A DNA stretch of 64,000 bases from CAVQMB01 sp963713445 (GTDB lineage Bacteria; Pseudomonadota; Gammaproteobacteria; Competibacterales; Competibacteraceae), in the NCBI GenBank assembly GCA_963713445.1, contig CAVQMB010000008.1, positions 124,001 to 188,000 of the forward strand, in the 5' to 3' direction. Below the pieces are notes generated by a model. That model saw only the letters and a program-made list of their open reading frames with translations. It had not been told where the DNA came from and did not search any database. Position 1 is the first letter of the stretch; every line of letters starts with the position of its first letter. The position numbers and the translations under genes are program-made. This document shows positions 23,617 through 33,471 of the stretch, piece by piece.

Positions 23617-24909
23617 TTACGCTCCCGGCCCGTCATCAAGCGCTCTCAGGAAAGCTAACTTGGCCTTAATTTTCTTTTCCAACCCTCGCTCCACCGGCTG
23701 GTAGTAAATTCGTTCACCCAGTTCGTCTGGGAAATAGCGTTCGCCTGCGGCAAAACCATGGGGTTCATCGTGTGCATAGCGGTAAGCATGACCATAGCCC
23801 AGATCCTTCAACAGACGAGTCGGGGCATTGCGCAGATGAGGCGGAACTTCCAGACTACCGCCCTCTCTGGCGTCTCTCTGGGACGCTTTGAATGCCTTAT
23901 AAGTGGCATTACTCTTGGCCGCACACGCCATATAGGCAACCGCCTGTGCCAGCGCCAACTCGCCCTCTGGGCTACCCAACCGGGCATAAGCCTCCCATGC
24001 GTTGAGCGCCAACTGCAGTGCCCTCGGGTCAGCATTCCCAATGTCTTCCGAGGCGATCCGCACCAATCGCCGGGCCAGATAATACGGATCAACACCCCCG
24101 TCCAGCATACGGGCAAGCCAGTATAAGGCTGCATCGGGACTGCTACCCCGAACCGCTTTGTGCAACGCCGAAATCTGGTCGTAGAAAATATCCCCGCCCT
24201 TATCGAAACGACGTATCGAACCGCCGATCGCCTCACGGACTGCGGCTGCCGGCTCGCTGCCTGCCGCCACAAGACCCGACACCAGTTCGAGCAATGTCAG
24301 CAAACGCCGGCCATCACCGTCAGCCGCCTGACTCAGCTGGTCTTTCATGCTCGTATCCAACGCCAGTGGCTCGAGTTCTGGCACCCGATCACAGGCCCGT
24401 TCCAGCAGCGCCAAAAGATCGCCCGTGCTCAAACTGCGCAAAACATAGACCCGCACTCGGGACAGCAAGGCATTGTTGAGTGCAAAGCTAGGGTTTTCTG
24501 TTGTGGCCCCAACGAACACGATTGTACCGTCTTCGATGTAGGGCAGAAATGCATCCTGCTGCGACTTGTTGAAGCGGTGAACCTCATCGATGAAGAGCAC
24601 ACTGCGACGCTGATCTCTCTGCCACACGTCCCGCGCTTTATCGACTGCCGCACGCACTTCGCGCACCCCGGCCATCACGGCGGAAAGACTCATAAACTCG
24701 AGCCCCGTGCCAGCCAACAGGCGGGCCAGAGTGGTTTTTCCGGTACCTGGTGGCCCCCATAACACCATCGAGTGCGGCGACCCAGCAATGAGTGCTTGAT
24801 GTAATGGTTTACCCGGTGCCAGCAGATGCTGTTGACCGATCACTTCCGCCCCACTGCGAGGTCGGAGACGATCCGCTAGCGGCCGTGGCGCAGACTCCTC
24901 TGTGTTCAC
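23617..24909 (-). CDS. rarA: replication-associated recombination protein A
   Basis: AAA+ ATPase of the RarA/MgsA/WRNIP1 family that acts at stalled forks and single-strand/double-strand junctions. The 430-residue protein has an N-terminal RPLADRLRPRSGAEVIGQQH, Walker A GPPGTGKTT (about residue 53), Walker B LFIDEVHRFNKSQQD, sensor GATTENPSFALN and the C-terminal tetramerisation region. Its start overlaps the lolA stop by four bases, the usual arrangement in the ftsK-lolA-rarA-serS operon. Confidence 0.95.
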   Translation of the reverse strand: MNTEESAPRPLADRLRPRSGAEVIGQQHLLAPGKPLHQALIAGSPHSMVLWGPPGTGKTTLARLLAGTGLEFMSLSAVMAGVREVRAAVDKARDVWQRDQRRSVLFIDEVHRFNKSQQDAFLPYIEDGTIVFVGATTENPSFALNNALLSRVRVYVLRSLSTGDLLALLERACDRVPELEPLALDTSMKDQLSQAADGDGRRLLTLLELVSGLVAAGSEPAAAVREAIGGSIRRFDKGGDIFYDQISALHKAVRGSSPDAALYWLARMLDGGVDPYYLARRLVRIASEDIGNADPRALQLALNAWEAYARLGSPEGELALAQAVAYMACAAKSNATYKAFKASQRDAREGGSLEVPPHLRNAPTRLLKDLGYGHAYRYAHDEPHGFAAGERYFPDELGERIYYQPVERGLEKKIKAKLAFLRALDDGPGA

Positions 24910-25523
24910 TGACCTTTACCGATGACGTCGACACCCGGCGGCGGCGTAAACTCGAACAGATCCGGGTTGAGATCCGGATTGCGTTTGAGGTGGCTGAGTG
25001 CGATCCGGGTACGCCGATTCAACGCATCGTCCATTTCCAGCACCCGCAACTCACCGTCCGCAAACCCCAGACGCAGTGCCTGCACTTGCTGCTGCGCCTC
25101 CCTGGGCCGGAGCTGATACCAGGTAAGCTGGCCTTGGGCCGGCAGCATGTGGATAGCGAACACCTTGGACAGTCCTTCCGATCCACTCAATAGTGCCAGC
25201 GGCGTTGCGCCGAGCGCCTTGCTTAAGGGTTCCACCGTAATCTGCTGCAGGCTTTTGTCGTATAGCCAGACCTGTTTGCCGTCGGCGATCACCAGTTGCG
25301 GATATGGTTTCCGATACTCCCAGCGAAACCGTCGTGGACGTTCCATGTACATGTGTCCGGAAGCCCGCTCCACCACCTTGCCATGGCCATCGTAGACGGT
25401 CTGGGCGAAATCCGCACTGAGCGCCTTGAGGCCGGCAAAGTACTGCTGGAGTTGGGCCACGTCCGCGTGTGCCGGAGCCAATCCCAACACAGCCAGCGCG
25501 ATCAGCCACAGTGTTCGCATCAT
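24906..25523 (-). CDS. lolA: outer-membrane lipoprotein carrier protein LolA
   Basis: Periplasmic chaperone that takes lipoproteins from LolCDE and hands them to LolB. The 205-residue precursor has a clear signal peptide (residues 1-20, ending PAHA) followed by the LolA beta-barrel, with FAQTVYDGHGKVV, GHMYMERPRRFRWEY and IADGKQVWLYD typical of the family. It lies three bases after ftsK and overlaps rarA. Confidence 0.95.
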   Translation of the reverse strand: MMRTLWLIALAVLGLAPAHADVAQLQQYFAGLKALSADFAQTVYDGHGKVVERASGHMYMERPRRFRWEYRKPYPQLVIADGKQVWLYDKSLQQITVEPLSKALGATPLALLSGSEGLSKVFAIHMLPAQGQLTWYQLRPREAQQQVQALRLGFADGELRVLEMDDALNRRTRIALSHLKRNPDLNPDLFEFTPPPGVDVIGKGQ

Positions 25524-25526
25524 GCA

Positions 25527-28163
25527 TCAGACCTCGGGTGGTGGTGGTGCCAGCACTTCACGGCTCCCATTTGGCTGCAGCGCACCTACAATGCCGGCCG
25601 ACTCCATCTCCTCGATCATTCGCGCTGCCCGGTTGTAACCAATCTTCAAACGCCGTTGCACACCTGAGATGGAGGCTTTTCGGGTTTCCGTCACAATCCG
25701 CACGGCCTGGTCATACAATGGGTCAATATCACTGCTGCTGTCACCACCCCCAATAAACGCAGCAACGCTTTCGGGCACATCCACCGGTTCTTGCAGTATA
25801 TCCTCGATGTAATCGGGCGATCCCACCTGCTTGAGGTATTCGACGACCCGATTGACCTCATGATCATCGACAAACGCACCGTGCACTCGTTGCGGTATGC
25901 CACTACCCGGCGGCTGAAACAGCATGTCGCCATGGCCCAGCAGATTCTCGGCGCCCGACTGGTCCAGAATCGTGCGCGAATCGACCTTGGATGACACCTG
26001 AAATGCAATGCGGGTCGGGATATTAGCCTTGATAAGCCCGGTGATCACATCGACCGACGGGCGCTGGGTCGCGAGAATCAAGTGGATACCGGATGCCCGC
26101 GCCTTTTGTGCCAGCCGCGCGATCAATTCCTCCACCTTTTTGCCAACAATCATCATCATGTCGGCGAGTTCGTCGATCACCACCACGATCATCGGCAACG
26201 GCTGCAGCAGCGGCGGCACCTCGTCCAAACCGGTCTCAGCCGGCTTGTACAGCGGATCCGCGAGTGGCTCACCCGCTTCCACCGCAGCTTTTACCTGGCG
26301 GTTAAAACCAGCCACATTGCGCACCTTGAGCGCCGCCATGAGACGGTAGCGCCGCTCCATCTCGGCCACACACCAGCGCAATGCGTTGGCAGCCTCTTTC
26401 ATATCGGTAACCACCGGCGCCAGCAAGTGCGGGATATCTTCGTAAACCGACAATTCCAGCATCTTCGGATCGATGAGTATCAATCGCACCTGCTCAGGCG
26501 TCGCCTTGTAAAGCATGCTCAACAGCATGGCATTGATGGCCACCGACTTGCCCGAGCCCGTGGTACCGGCTACCAGCAGATGCGGCATCTTGGCCAAATT
26601 GGCCACCACCGGGCGGCCACCGATATCTTTGCCCAGCGACAAGGTCAATGATGCGCTCGCGGTCTGGTAGACCGGCGAGGTCAGGATCTCGCTCAGATAA
26701 ACGATCTGGCGGCGCTGATTGGGGATTTCCAACCCCATCACCGACTTGCCCGGTATTACTTCGACCACCCGCACGCTCATGACTGACAGACCGCGCGCCA
26801 GGTCTTTAGCCAGGTTACTGATCTGGCTCACCTTAACACCCGGGGCCGGCTCGACCTCAAACCGGGTGATTACCGGCCCCGGCTCGATCCCCACAACCTT
26901 CACCTCGACGCCGAAATCGCGCAGCAGCTTTTCCAGACGCCGGGACATAACCTCAAGGTCCTCGCTCGAATAGCCCTCTTCCTCAGCCGCCACGGCATCC
27001 AGCAGCTCCAATGGCGGCAACGGGTATTCTTCGGTCGCACGCGGAGCCGGCACCGAGGGCCGCTTCTGGCTACGCTCCACCCTGACCACCGCGGCTCCAT
27101 CAAACTCGGCTGTTGCGTCTTTTGATGCCAGCGAGTCTACCGTTCGCAGCAGCGCTGGCTGACGGGCGCTAAGCGGCGTCGTAGGTTCACCGGATCGCGC
27201 CACAACCTCCTCCTCCGCCACCAACACATCATCCTCCAGTTCATCATCGGCCACGATACCACCTCGCGACGCCGCGGCCTGGGCGCTGTCCCTATCAGAC
27301 TGGACGCCGACCACCGGCTCGATACGCTCGCGCCGGCCATGTCCGGATCCTCCGAACGTCAGCGGCTCAAGCTCTGGTTCCGGCGCGGCTCCGGCAACAG
27401 GTTCAGGTGCCGACGTGGGTATTGGCGCTACTGGTTCGACGGCACGGGGTTGCGGTGCTGTTGTAGCGCCTTCCGGCGACGGCTCTTGCACGGCGGAACG
27501 ACGCCAGTGCTGCCACAGATGCGCTAAACGTGCGGGTACATGGATCGTTTGTGTGGCGATAATGGCGCCCACTTTCAACGCCAGCCGCCCCAAAACGTCG
27601 AGTATCGAGGCCCACGAGAAACCGGTCGCCAGGGTGAACCCGGCCACGAACAACATCAGCAGAAACCCGCTGCCACCGATGATACCAAAGCCCTTGGTCA
27701 GCACCCGGCTTACGCCGATGCCAATAATCCCGCCGCCACTGGCGGCAGTGCTGACCGGTTCCACAAACAATGCAGTCAGACCACAGGCGGCCGTCAGTGT
27801 CACACCGATGCCCAACACCCGAAACAGCACAACCTCGCCGTCTAGCATCAGTGGCTGTGCATCCGTGATGCGCCACGCCAGCAGGACCAGCGCGGGTGGC
27901 AACAGGTAGGCTGCGTAGCCGAAAAAGTACAGCAAGATATCAGCACCCAGCGCCCCGATGATGCCACCGTAGTTCCGCACCGCACCGCCGCCACCGGTAT
28001 GGGTCCAGGCCGGATCCGACATGTGGTACGAGATCAGCGCCATCAGCAGAAACGCAGCCGCACCAATCAACAGCACGAAGGCGCTTTCCTGCAGCCCATG
28101 CTTGGCATGATGCAACAGCGTACTACTCAGGCTGGAATCGGACTTGCGTGATGCTTGGGCCAA
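25527..28163 (-). CDS. ftsK: DNA translocase FtsK
   Basis: Septal DNA pump that moves chromosome termini and activates XerCD at dif. From TTG 28163 (GGGGAGG ten bases upstream) the protein has ~878 residues; ATG 28196 is a less supported alternative. Four N-terminal membrane segments (residues ~20-180), an acidic/proline linker (~225-390), then the RecA-like motor with Walker A AGTTGSGKS, Walker B VVVIDELADMMM and LATQRPSVDVITGLIK. A winged-helix gamma domain (ISGVQRRLKIGYNRAARMIE) at the end normally reads KOPS. It transcribes lolA, rarA and serS downstream. Location near the proposed terminus is notable but not required. Confidence 0.94.
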   Translation of the reverse strand: MAQASRKSDSSLSSTLLHHAKHGLQESAFVLLIGAAAFLLMALISYHMSDPAWTHTGGGGAVRNYGGIIGALGADILLYFFGYAAYLLPPALVLLAWRITDAQPLMLDGEVVLFRVLGIGVTLTAACGLTALFVEPVSTAASGGGIIGIGVSRVLTKGFGIIGGSGFLLMLFVAGFTLATGFSWASILDVLGRLALKVGAIIATQTIHVPARLAHLWQHWRRSAVQEPSPEGATTAPQPRAVEPVAPIPTSAPEPVAGAAPEPELEPLTFGGSGHGRRERIEPVVGVQSDRDSAQAAASRGGIVADDELEDDVLVAEEEVVARSGEPTTPLSARQPALLRTVDSLASKDATAEFDGAAVVRVERSQKRPSVPAPRATEEYPLPPLELLDAVAAEEEGYSSEDLEVMSRRLEKLLRDFGVEVKVVGIEPGPVITRFEVEPAPGVKVSQISNLAKDLARGLSVMSVRVVEVIPGKSVMGLEIPNQRRQIVYLSEILTSPVYQTASASLTLSLGKDIGGRPVVANLAKMPHLLVAGTTGSGKSVAINAMLLSMLYKATPEQVRLILIDPKMLELSVYEDIPHLLAPVVTDMKEAANALRWCVAEMERRYRLMAALKVRNVAGFNRQVKAAVEAGEPLADPLYKPAETGLDEVPPLLQPLPMIVVVIDELADMMMIVGKKVEELIARLAQKARASGIHLILATQRPSVDVITGLIKANIPTRIAFQVSSKVDSRTILDQSGAENLLGHGDMLFQPPGSGIPQRVHGAFVDDHEVNRVVEYLKQVGSPDYIEDILQEPVDVPESVAAFIGGGDSSSDIDPLYDQAVRIVTETRKASISGVQRRLKIGYNRAARMIEEMESAGIVGALQPNGSREVLAPPPPEV

Positions 28164-28283
28164 TGACTTGCAACCTCCCCGGCAAACTTCGATCATTATT
28201 GTAAGTGTACAGTCTTGGGGATTGAAACAAGCGATTCCCGGGATTCCTGATATTCTCTGTCTTGACCGACCGATTGTCGAACT

Positions 28284-29435
28284 ATGCAAACGACGGTTAT
28301 CTCTGACCTGAGCGCGGTACCGGCTCACCACTGGGATGCGCTGATCAACGACGGCTACCCGTTTCTGCAGCACGCGTTCCTGCATGCGCTGGAGGCCGAG
28401 AACTGTCTCGGGGATCGTAGCGGCTGGTACCCGAACCATATACTGTGCCATAACGAAGACGGCCGTCTGGTGGGTGCGCTACCCCTCTATCTGAAGGATA
28501 ATTCGTTCGGCGAATTCGTGTTTGACTGGAGCTGGGCCGATGCCTACCAACGTCACGGTCTGGACTATTACCCGAAACTGGTCAGCGCCATCCCCTTCAC
28601 ACCCGCCACCGGGGTTCGGTTGCTGATCGATCCGCGAGCAAGCCGCGAGCGTGTTGCGGAAGCACTGATCAAGCGTGCCATGCTGCTGGCGCAAGAACTG
28701 GACTGTTCATCACTGCACTGGCTGTTTACCGTACCGGCGGATCAGGATCAGCTTAGCCACGCAGGATGTATAACCCGCGTTGGCTGCCAGTTTCACTGGC
28801 ACAATGCGGGTTACCGTGAATTCGGGGACTATCTTGCCGCACTAACCGCCAAGAAGCGCAAGAATATACGCCACGAACGCCGCCAGGCGCACTCCACCGG
28901 GTTAACCATGCGGCTTCTGACCGGCACCATGATAGGAGACACCGAATGGCGTGCCTTCCACGAATTCTATCGCAGCACATTTCACAAGCGCGGCAACTTC
29001 CCGGCCTTGACCCTGGGCTTTTTCAAGCGTATCGGTGCCACACTGGGTGACCGGGTGATTCTGGTGCTGGCCGAACAGGACCAACAGCCGGTAGCGGGCG
29101 CGCTAAGCTACGCCAGTGACACGACGCTTTATGGGCGCCATTGGGGTTGCCTGGCCGAGTACGACAGCCTGCACTTCGAACTGTGTTACTACCAGGGCAT
29201 CGAATACTGCATCCGCCAAGGCCTGCAACGCTTTGAGCCTGGCGCCCAAGGTGAACACAAAATCTGGCGTGGTTTTCTACCGACTCTGACCTACTCAGCA
29301 CACTGGCTGATTCACCCCGCCTTCCACAACGCAGTCGCCGATTACCTGGCGCAGGAAACCCCAGCGGTGCAGGCCTACGCGCGCGAACTGGCCAGCCATT
29401 CACCGTATCGCCAAAACGCGGATAGTGCCCAATGA
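28284..29435 (+). CDS. GNAT/FemAB-like acyltransferase (DUF482, peptidogalycan biosynthesis type)
   Basis: Predicted acyltransferase of 383 residues in the DUF482/Peptidogalycan_biosyn group, which has a tandem GNAT fold like the Fem aminoacyltransferases. Recognisable segments are HHWDALINDGYPFLQHAFL, FVFDWSWADAY, LTAKKRKNIRHERR, FYRSTFHKRGN and EPGAQGEHKIWRGFLP. It is divergent from ftsK across ~120 bases. Its stop overlaps the aat start (ATGA), and this order (DUF482-aat-bpt-infA-clpA) is common in gammaproteobacteria. The substrate is not known. Confidence 0.85.
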   Translation: MQTTVISDLSAVPAHHWDALINDGYPFLQHAFLHALEAENCLGDRSGWYPNHILCHNEDGRLVGALPLYLKDNSFGEFVFDWSWADAYQRHGLDYYPKLVSAIPFTPATGVRLLIDPRASRERVAEALIKRAMLLAQELDCSSLHWLFTVPADQDQLSHAGCITRVGCQFHWHNAGYREFGDYLAALTAKKRKNIRHERRQAHSTGLTMRLLTGTMIGDTEWRAFHEFYRSTFHKRGNFPALTLGFFKRIGATLGDRVILVLAEQDQQPVAGALSYASDTTLYGRHWGCLAEYDSLHFELCYYQGIEYCIRQGLQRFEPGAQGEHKIWRGFLPTLTYSAHWLIHPAFHNAVADYLAQETPAVQAYARELASHSPYRQNADSAQ

Positions 29436-30157
29436 CACTGCCCTGGCTCGACCCGAATGACGCCAGCCAACCGTTCCCCCATCCGCGGCTGGCATTATCA
29501 GAACCAAATGGCCTCCTGGCGGCAGGTGGCTGCCTCAGCCCGAGCCGTTTACTGCAGGCCTATAGTCAGGGCGTCTTCCCCTGGTACGACGATGATACGC
29601 CAATTCTGTGGTGGTCCCCCGACCCTCGTACAGTCCTGTTTCCAGAGCATTTCAAGATTTCCCGCAGTCTGCGCAAAACGCTGCGGCGGTCTCCGTTCGA
29701 GCTCACCATAGATCACGATTTTACCGCCATCATCGACGGCTGTTCGTCCCCTCGCGGCAGCGGTCCTGAAACCTGGTTGACCGCGGAAATGAAATCGGCT
29801 TACAACCATCTGCATCGGCTGGGTTTCGCGCATTCAGTCGAAGTTTGGTTGGACGGTGTCGTTGTCGGCGGTCTTTACGGTGTTGCCGTGGGGCGGGTGT
29901 TTTTTGGCGAATCGATGTTCAGTCGGATAAGCGATGCCTCGAAAGTGGCGCTGGCCTGTCTGTGCAGCCATCTGCTGAGCTGGCATTTCGCCGTTATCGA
30001 CTGCCAGCTGCCAACCGCGCACCTGCATCGTCTGGGTGCGGTGGATATTCCCCGCGAGCAATTTCTGTCATTGCTCGCCGCCTGCCGGCAGCCGCCGGAG
30101 ATGACGGGCGAACGGTGGAACTGCAACGCCGACTGGCTCGACATCCTGATCGGCTGA
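29432..30157 (+). CDS. aat: leucyl/phenylalanyl-tRNA-protein transferase
   Basis: Adds Leu or Phe from tRNA to N-terminal Arg or Lys of proteins, making bacterial N-degrons. The 241-residue protein opens with a normal PWLDPNDASQPFPHP and contains LLAAGGCLSPSRLLQAYSQG, FPWYDDDTPILWWSPDPR, GLYGVAVGRVFFGESMFSR and the final HLHRLGAVDIPREQF. Overlaps the preceding gene by four bases and is followed by bpt. Confidence 0.95.
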   Translation: MTLPWLDPNDASQPFPHPRLALSEPNGLLAAGGCLSPSRLLQAYSQGVFPWYDDDTPILWWSPDPRTVLFPEHFKISRSLRKTLRRSPFELTIDHDFTAIIDGCSSPRGSGPETWLTAEMKSAYNHLHRLGFAHSVEVWLDGVVVGGLYGVAVGRVFFGESMFSRISDASKVALACLCSHLLSWHFAVIDCQLPTAHLHRLGAVDIPREQFLSLLAACRQPPEMTGERWNCNADWLDILIG

Positions 30158-30161
30158 GCTG

Positions 30162-30878
30162 ATGAACCACTACGCTGTCCCGGCGCCACCCCGGTTGTTC
30201 GTTACCAGCGATCACGGTTGTGGCTACCTCCCACAGCGCCGGGCCCGCAATCTGGTGGTTGAACCTGGCCGGGTCGATCAGCAGACCTACCATGATCTGA
30301 TTCAACTCGGTTTCCGGCGTAGCGGGAGCTATCTCTATCGCCCTCACTGCCGCGGATGTCATGCGTGTCAGTCACTGCGGATCCACCCCGCCGCCTTCGT
30401 CCCCGATCGGACGCAACGACGCATAATCAAACGCAATCGGGACCTGACGCTGAAACAGCTGCCGTTCCGGTATTCTGACGAACATTATCAGCTGTTTGCC
30501 CGCTACGTCAGCGGGCGCCACCCCAATGGTGGCATGGACGACACCACCCCGGCCGCTTACCGCGAATTTCTCGTTTGCAACTGGGCCGACACTTGGCTGT
30601 GGGAACTGCGCGATAACGATCGTCTGCTGTGCGCGGCGGTGGTCGACCACTTTAGCGTTGCCCTGTCCGCGGTCTACACTTACTACGAACCCGAGTTAGC
30701 GCAGCGCAGTCTCGGGACTTATGCCATACTGCGCCAGCTTGCCGAGGCCCGAAGACGGAATATCGACTGGGTCTATCTCGGCTACCTGATCGACGATTGC
30801 CCACGCATGGCCTATAAGGCGCGCTTTCGGCCTTATCAGCTGTTTCTGGATAGATGTTGGAGCGAGTTTGGGACGTAG
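30162..30878 (+). CDS. bpt: aspartate/glutamate leucyltransferase (Ate-like)
   Basis: Transfers Leu to N-terminal Asp or Glu, extending the N-end rule to acidic residues. The 238-residue protein has the cysteine motif CRGCHACQSLRI, GCGYLPQRRARNLVV, RHPNGGMDDT and the ending VYLGYLIDDCPRMAYKARF with the C-terminal RPY. It lies four bases after aat. With ClpA and ClpS encoded 0.3-2.9 kb away, the whole N-degron route is in one place. Confidence 0.94.
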   Translation: MNHYAVPAPPRLFVTSDHGCGYLPQRRARNLVVEPGRVDQQTYHDLIQLGFRRSGSYLYRPHCRGCHACQSLRIHPAAFVPDRTQRRIIKRNRDLTLKQLPFRYSDEHYQLFARYVSGRHPNGGMDDTTPAAYREFLVCNWADTWLWELRDNDRLLCAAVVDHFSVALSAVYTYYEPELAQRSLGTYAILRQLAEARRRNIDWVYLGYLIDDCPRMAYKARFRPYQLFLDRCWSEFGT

Positions 30879-30940
30879 CTTGCCCGAACCCGCATTTTAC
30901 TCTAAAGTTTTATGGTTTACCGCGACCTACAGGAGCATTC

Positions 30941-31159
30941 ATGGCAAAAGAAGACCACATCGAAATGGAAGGGACGGTAGTTGAAACCCTCCCTAACACC
31001 ATGTTCCGCGTCGAGCTCGACAACGGCCACGTGGTCACCGCCCACATCTCCGGGCGGATGCGCAAACATTACATCCGCATTCTGACCGGTGACCGGGTCA
31101 AGATTGAACTCACACCTTATGACCTGACCAAGGGCCGCATCGTCTATCGCAGCCGTTAA
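30941..31159 (+). CDS. infA: translation initiation factor IF-1
   Basis: 72-residue OB-fold protein binding the ribosomal A site. Sequence MAKEDHIEMEGTVVETLPNT at the start is cited in full to 20 residues; TGDRVKIELTPYDLTKGRI near the end is canonical. The ribosome site AGGAG (30931-30935) sits five bases before the ATG. A longer reading from 30854 is an artefact. It is convergent with clpA. Confidence 0.97.
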   Translation: MAKEDHIEMEGTVVETLPNTMFRVELDNGHVVTAHISGRMRKHYIRILTGDRVKIELTPYDLTKGRIVYRSR

Positions 31160-31166
31160 CGGCTGC
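31149..31166. repeat. 18-base perfect palindrome between infA and clpA
   Basis: GCAGCCGTTAACGGCTGC is its own complement and covers the infA stop codon. It could form a hairpin ending both convergent transcripts, but no T-run follows on either strand, so terminator function is uncertain. Confidence 0.5.
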
Positions 31167-31178
31167 CGCCGTCACGCT

Positions 31179-33443
31179 TCAGCCGACGGGTTCCACATCC
31201 TCGGCACTGATCTCAAAACCCAGCCCATCACCCTGCAAGTCGATCCGGACATGGCCGCCACTGACCAAGCGACCGAATAGCAGATCTTCGGCCAGAGGTT
31301 TCTTGATATGCTCCTGGATGATCCTGGCCATTGGCCGAGCGCCCATCTTGCGATCGTAGCCGCGTTCGGCCAGCCACTGCTTGGCCGCCGGGCTTACCTC
31401 CAGCGTCACCCCCTTGGGCTCGAGCTGCGCCTCCAGTTCAATCAGGAACTTGTCGACAACGTGAGTAATCGTGACCGGATCCAGCGCCTTGAACTGAACA
31501 ATGGCATCCAGACGATTGCGGAACTCGGGGGCAAACATGCGCTTGATGGCATCCATGCCGTCACTGACGTGATCGGGTGTAGTGAAACCGATTGAGGTGC
31601 GGTCCATCTCCTGAGCACCAGCGTTGGTCGTCATTACGATGATTACATTACGGAAGTCCGCTTTACGGCCGTTGTTATCGGTCAATGTACCATGGTCCAT
31701 AACCTGCAGCAGCAGGTTAAACACGTCCGGGTGAGCCTTCTCGATCTCGTCAAGCAGCAGCACGGCATGTGGATGCTTGAGAATGGCGTCAGTCAGCAAT
31801 CCACCCTGGTCGAACCCAACGTAGCCTGGTGGCGCGCCGATCAAACGCGACACGGTATGACGCTCCATGTACTCGGACATGTCGAAGCGGACCAGCTCGA
31901 TATTCATCACCTTGGCGAGCTGACGCGTGACCTCGGTTTTGCCCACACCGGTGGGCCCGGCGAACAGGAATGCACCGATCGGCTTCTGCTCGTTACCAAG
32001 GCCGGAGCGGGCCAGCTTGATGGCGGTGGCCAGGTTCTCGATGGCCTCGTCCTGGCCGAATACCACCAGCTTGAGATCACGTTCCAGATTCCGGAGGGTG
32101 TTCTTGTCCGACGACGACACGCTCTTTGGCGGAATCCGCGCCATCTTAGCGACAATCGATTCGATATCACCCACACCAATGGTCTTTTTGCGCCGTGACA
32201 GTGGCAGCAGCCGCTGCACAGCCCCGGCCTCGTCGATCACGTCGATGGCTTTATCCGGGAGATGGCGGTCGTTTATGTAACGCGCCGCGAGTTCAGCTGC
32301 CGCCCGCAGGCTCTTCAACGTGTACCTGACCTGGTGATGGTCTTCGAAGCGGGACTTCAACCCGCGCAGGATCTGATAGGTGTCATCGACTGACGGCTCG
32401 GTGATGTCGATTTTCTGGAACCGGCGTGCCAGTGCCCTATCCTTCTCAAAGATACCGCGGTACTCCTGGTATGTCGTGGAGCCGATGCATTTCAGCTCGC
32501 CCGAAGCCAGCATGGGCTTAATCAGATTGGATGCATCCATCACTCCACCGGACGCCGCACCAGCACCAATGAGCGTATGGATCTCGTCGATAAACAGAAT
32601 CGCGTGCTTTTCCTTCTTCAACTGGGCCAGTAAGGCTTTCAGCCGCTTTTCGAAATCGCCGCGATACTTGGTCCCCGCAACCAGAGCGCCGAGGTCGAGC
32701 GAATAGATGACTGCATCGGCCAGCACTTCGGGAACATCACCGTCGACGCCCTTCTTGGCCAAACCCTCTGCAATCGCCGTCTTACCAACTCCAGCCTCAC
32801 CAACGAACAGCGGGTTATTCTTGCGCCGCCGGCACAGAATCTGGATGGTGCGCTCAATCTCCAGCTGGCGCCCGATCAGCGGATCAATCCGCCCCTGCCT
32901 CGCCAATTCGTTCAGATTGGTCGCGAAGTTGTCCAGCGGAGTGCTGCTGCTAGAGGTTTCGCCACTGGCTTCATCCTCGCTGCCCGAGGATGAGATATCT
33001 TTTTCGTCCGACACCTTGGAGATCCCGTGCGAAATGAAATTGACTACATCCAGGCGGCTGATGTCCTGCTGTTTCAGCAGATAAACCGCCTGTGACTCCT
33101 GTTCCCCGAAGATAGCCACCAGGACGTTGGCCCCAGTCACCTCCTTGTTGCCGGACGATTGCACGTGCAGCACCGCCCGCTGCAGAACCCGCTGAAAACC
33201 AAGCGTTGGCTGAGTCTCACGCGGATCATCTGCCGCCAGTACCGGCGTGCTTTCCTGGATGAAGGCATTCAGGTCACGTTTCAGCTTGTCGATATCGGAA
33301 CCACAAGCCTTGAGCACCTCAACCGCCGCAGGGTTGTCGAGCAGGGCCAGCAGCAGATGTTCCACGGTCATGAACTCGTGGCGTCGCTCACGGGCTTCGC
33401 GGAACGCCAGGTTGATGGAAAACTCCAGGTCCTTGCTCAACAT
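31179..33443 (-). CDS. clpA: ATP-dependent Clp protease ATP-binding subunit ClpA
   Basis: Hexameric unfoldase feeding ClpP. The 754-residue protein from ATG 33443 shows an N-domain (MLSKDLEFSINLAFREARE), a first AAA+ module with Walker A GEAGVGKTAIAEG and Walker B LFIDEIHTLIGAG, and a second module with GPTGVGKTEVTRQ and LLLDEIEKAHPDV. An IGL-type ClpP-binding loop is expected but was not checked. It lies directly after clpS, which supplies N-degron substrates. Confidence 0.96.
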   Translation of the reverse strand: MLSKDLEFSINLAFREARERRHEFMTVEHLLLALLDNPAAVEVLKACGSDIDKLKRDLNAFIQESTPVLAADDPRETQPTLGFQRVLQRAVLHVQSSGNKEVTGANVLVAIFGEQESQAVYLLKQQDISRLDVVNFISHGISKVSDEKDISSSGSEDEASGETSSSSTPLDNFATNLNELARQGRIDPLIGRQLEIERTIQILCRRRKNNPLFVGEAGVGKTAIAEGLAKKGVDGDVPEVLADAVIYSLDLGALVAGTKYRGDFEKRLKALLAQLKKEKHAILFIDEIHTLIGAGAASGGVMDASNLIKPMLASGELKCIGSTTYQEYRGIFEKDRALARRFQKIDITEPSVDDTYQILRGLKSRFEDHHQVRYTLKSLRAAAELAARYINDRHLPDKAIDVIDEAGAVQRLLPLSRRKKTIGVGDIESIVAKMARIPPKSVSSSDKNTLRNLERDLKLVVFGQDEAIENLATAIKLARSGLGNEQKPIGAFLFAGPTGVGKTEVTRQLAKVMNIELVRFDMSEYMERHTVSRLIGAPPGYVGFDQGGLLTDAILKHPHAVLLLDEIEKAHPDVFNLLLQVMDHGTLTDNNGRKADFRNVIIVMTTNAGAQEMDRTSIGFTTPDHVSDGMDAIKRMFAPEFRNRLDAIVQFKALDPVTITHVVDKFLIELEAQLEPKGVTLEVSPAAKQWLAERGYDRKMGARPMARIIQEHIKKPLAEDLLFGRLVSGGHVRIDLQGDGLGFEISAEDVEPVG

Positions 33444-33471
33444 CTTTTGATAACCTCTACAGTCGGCGGAA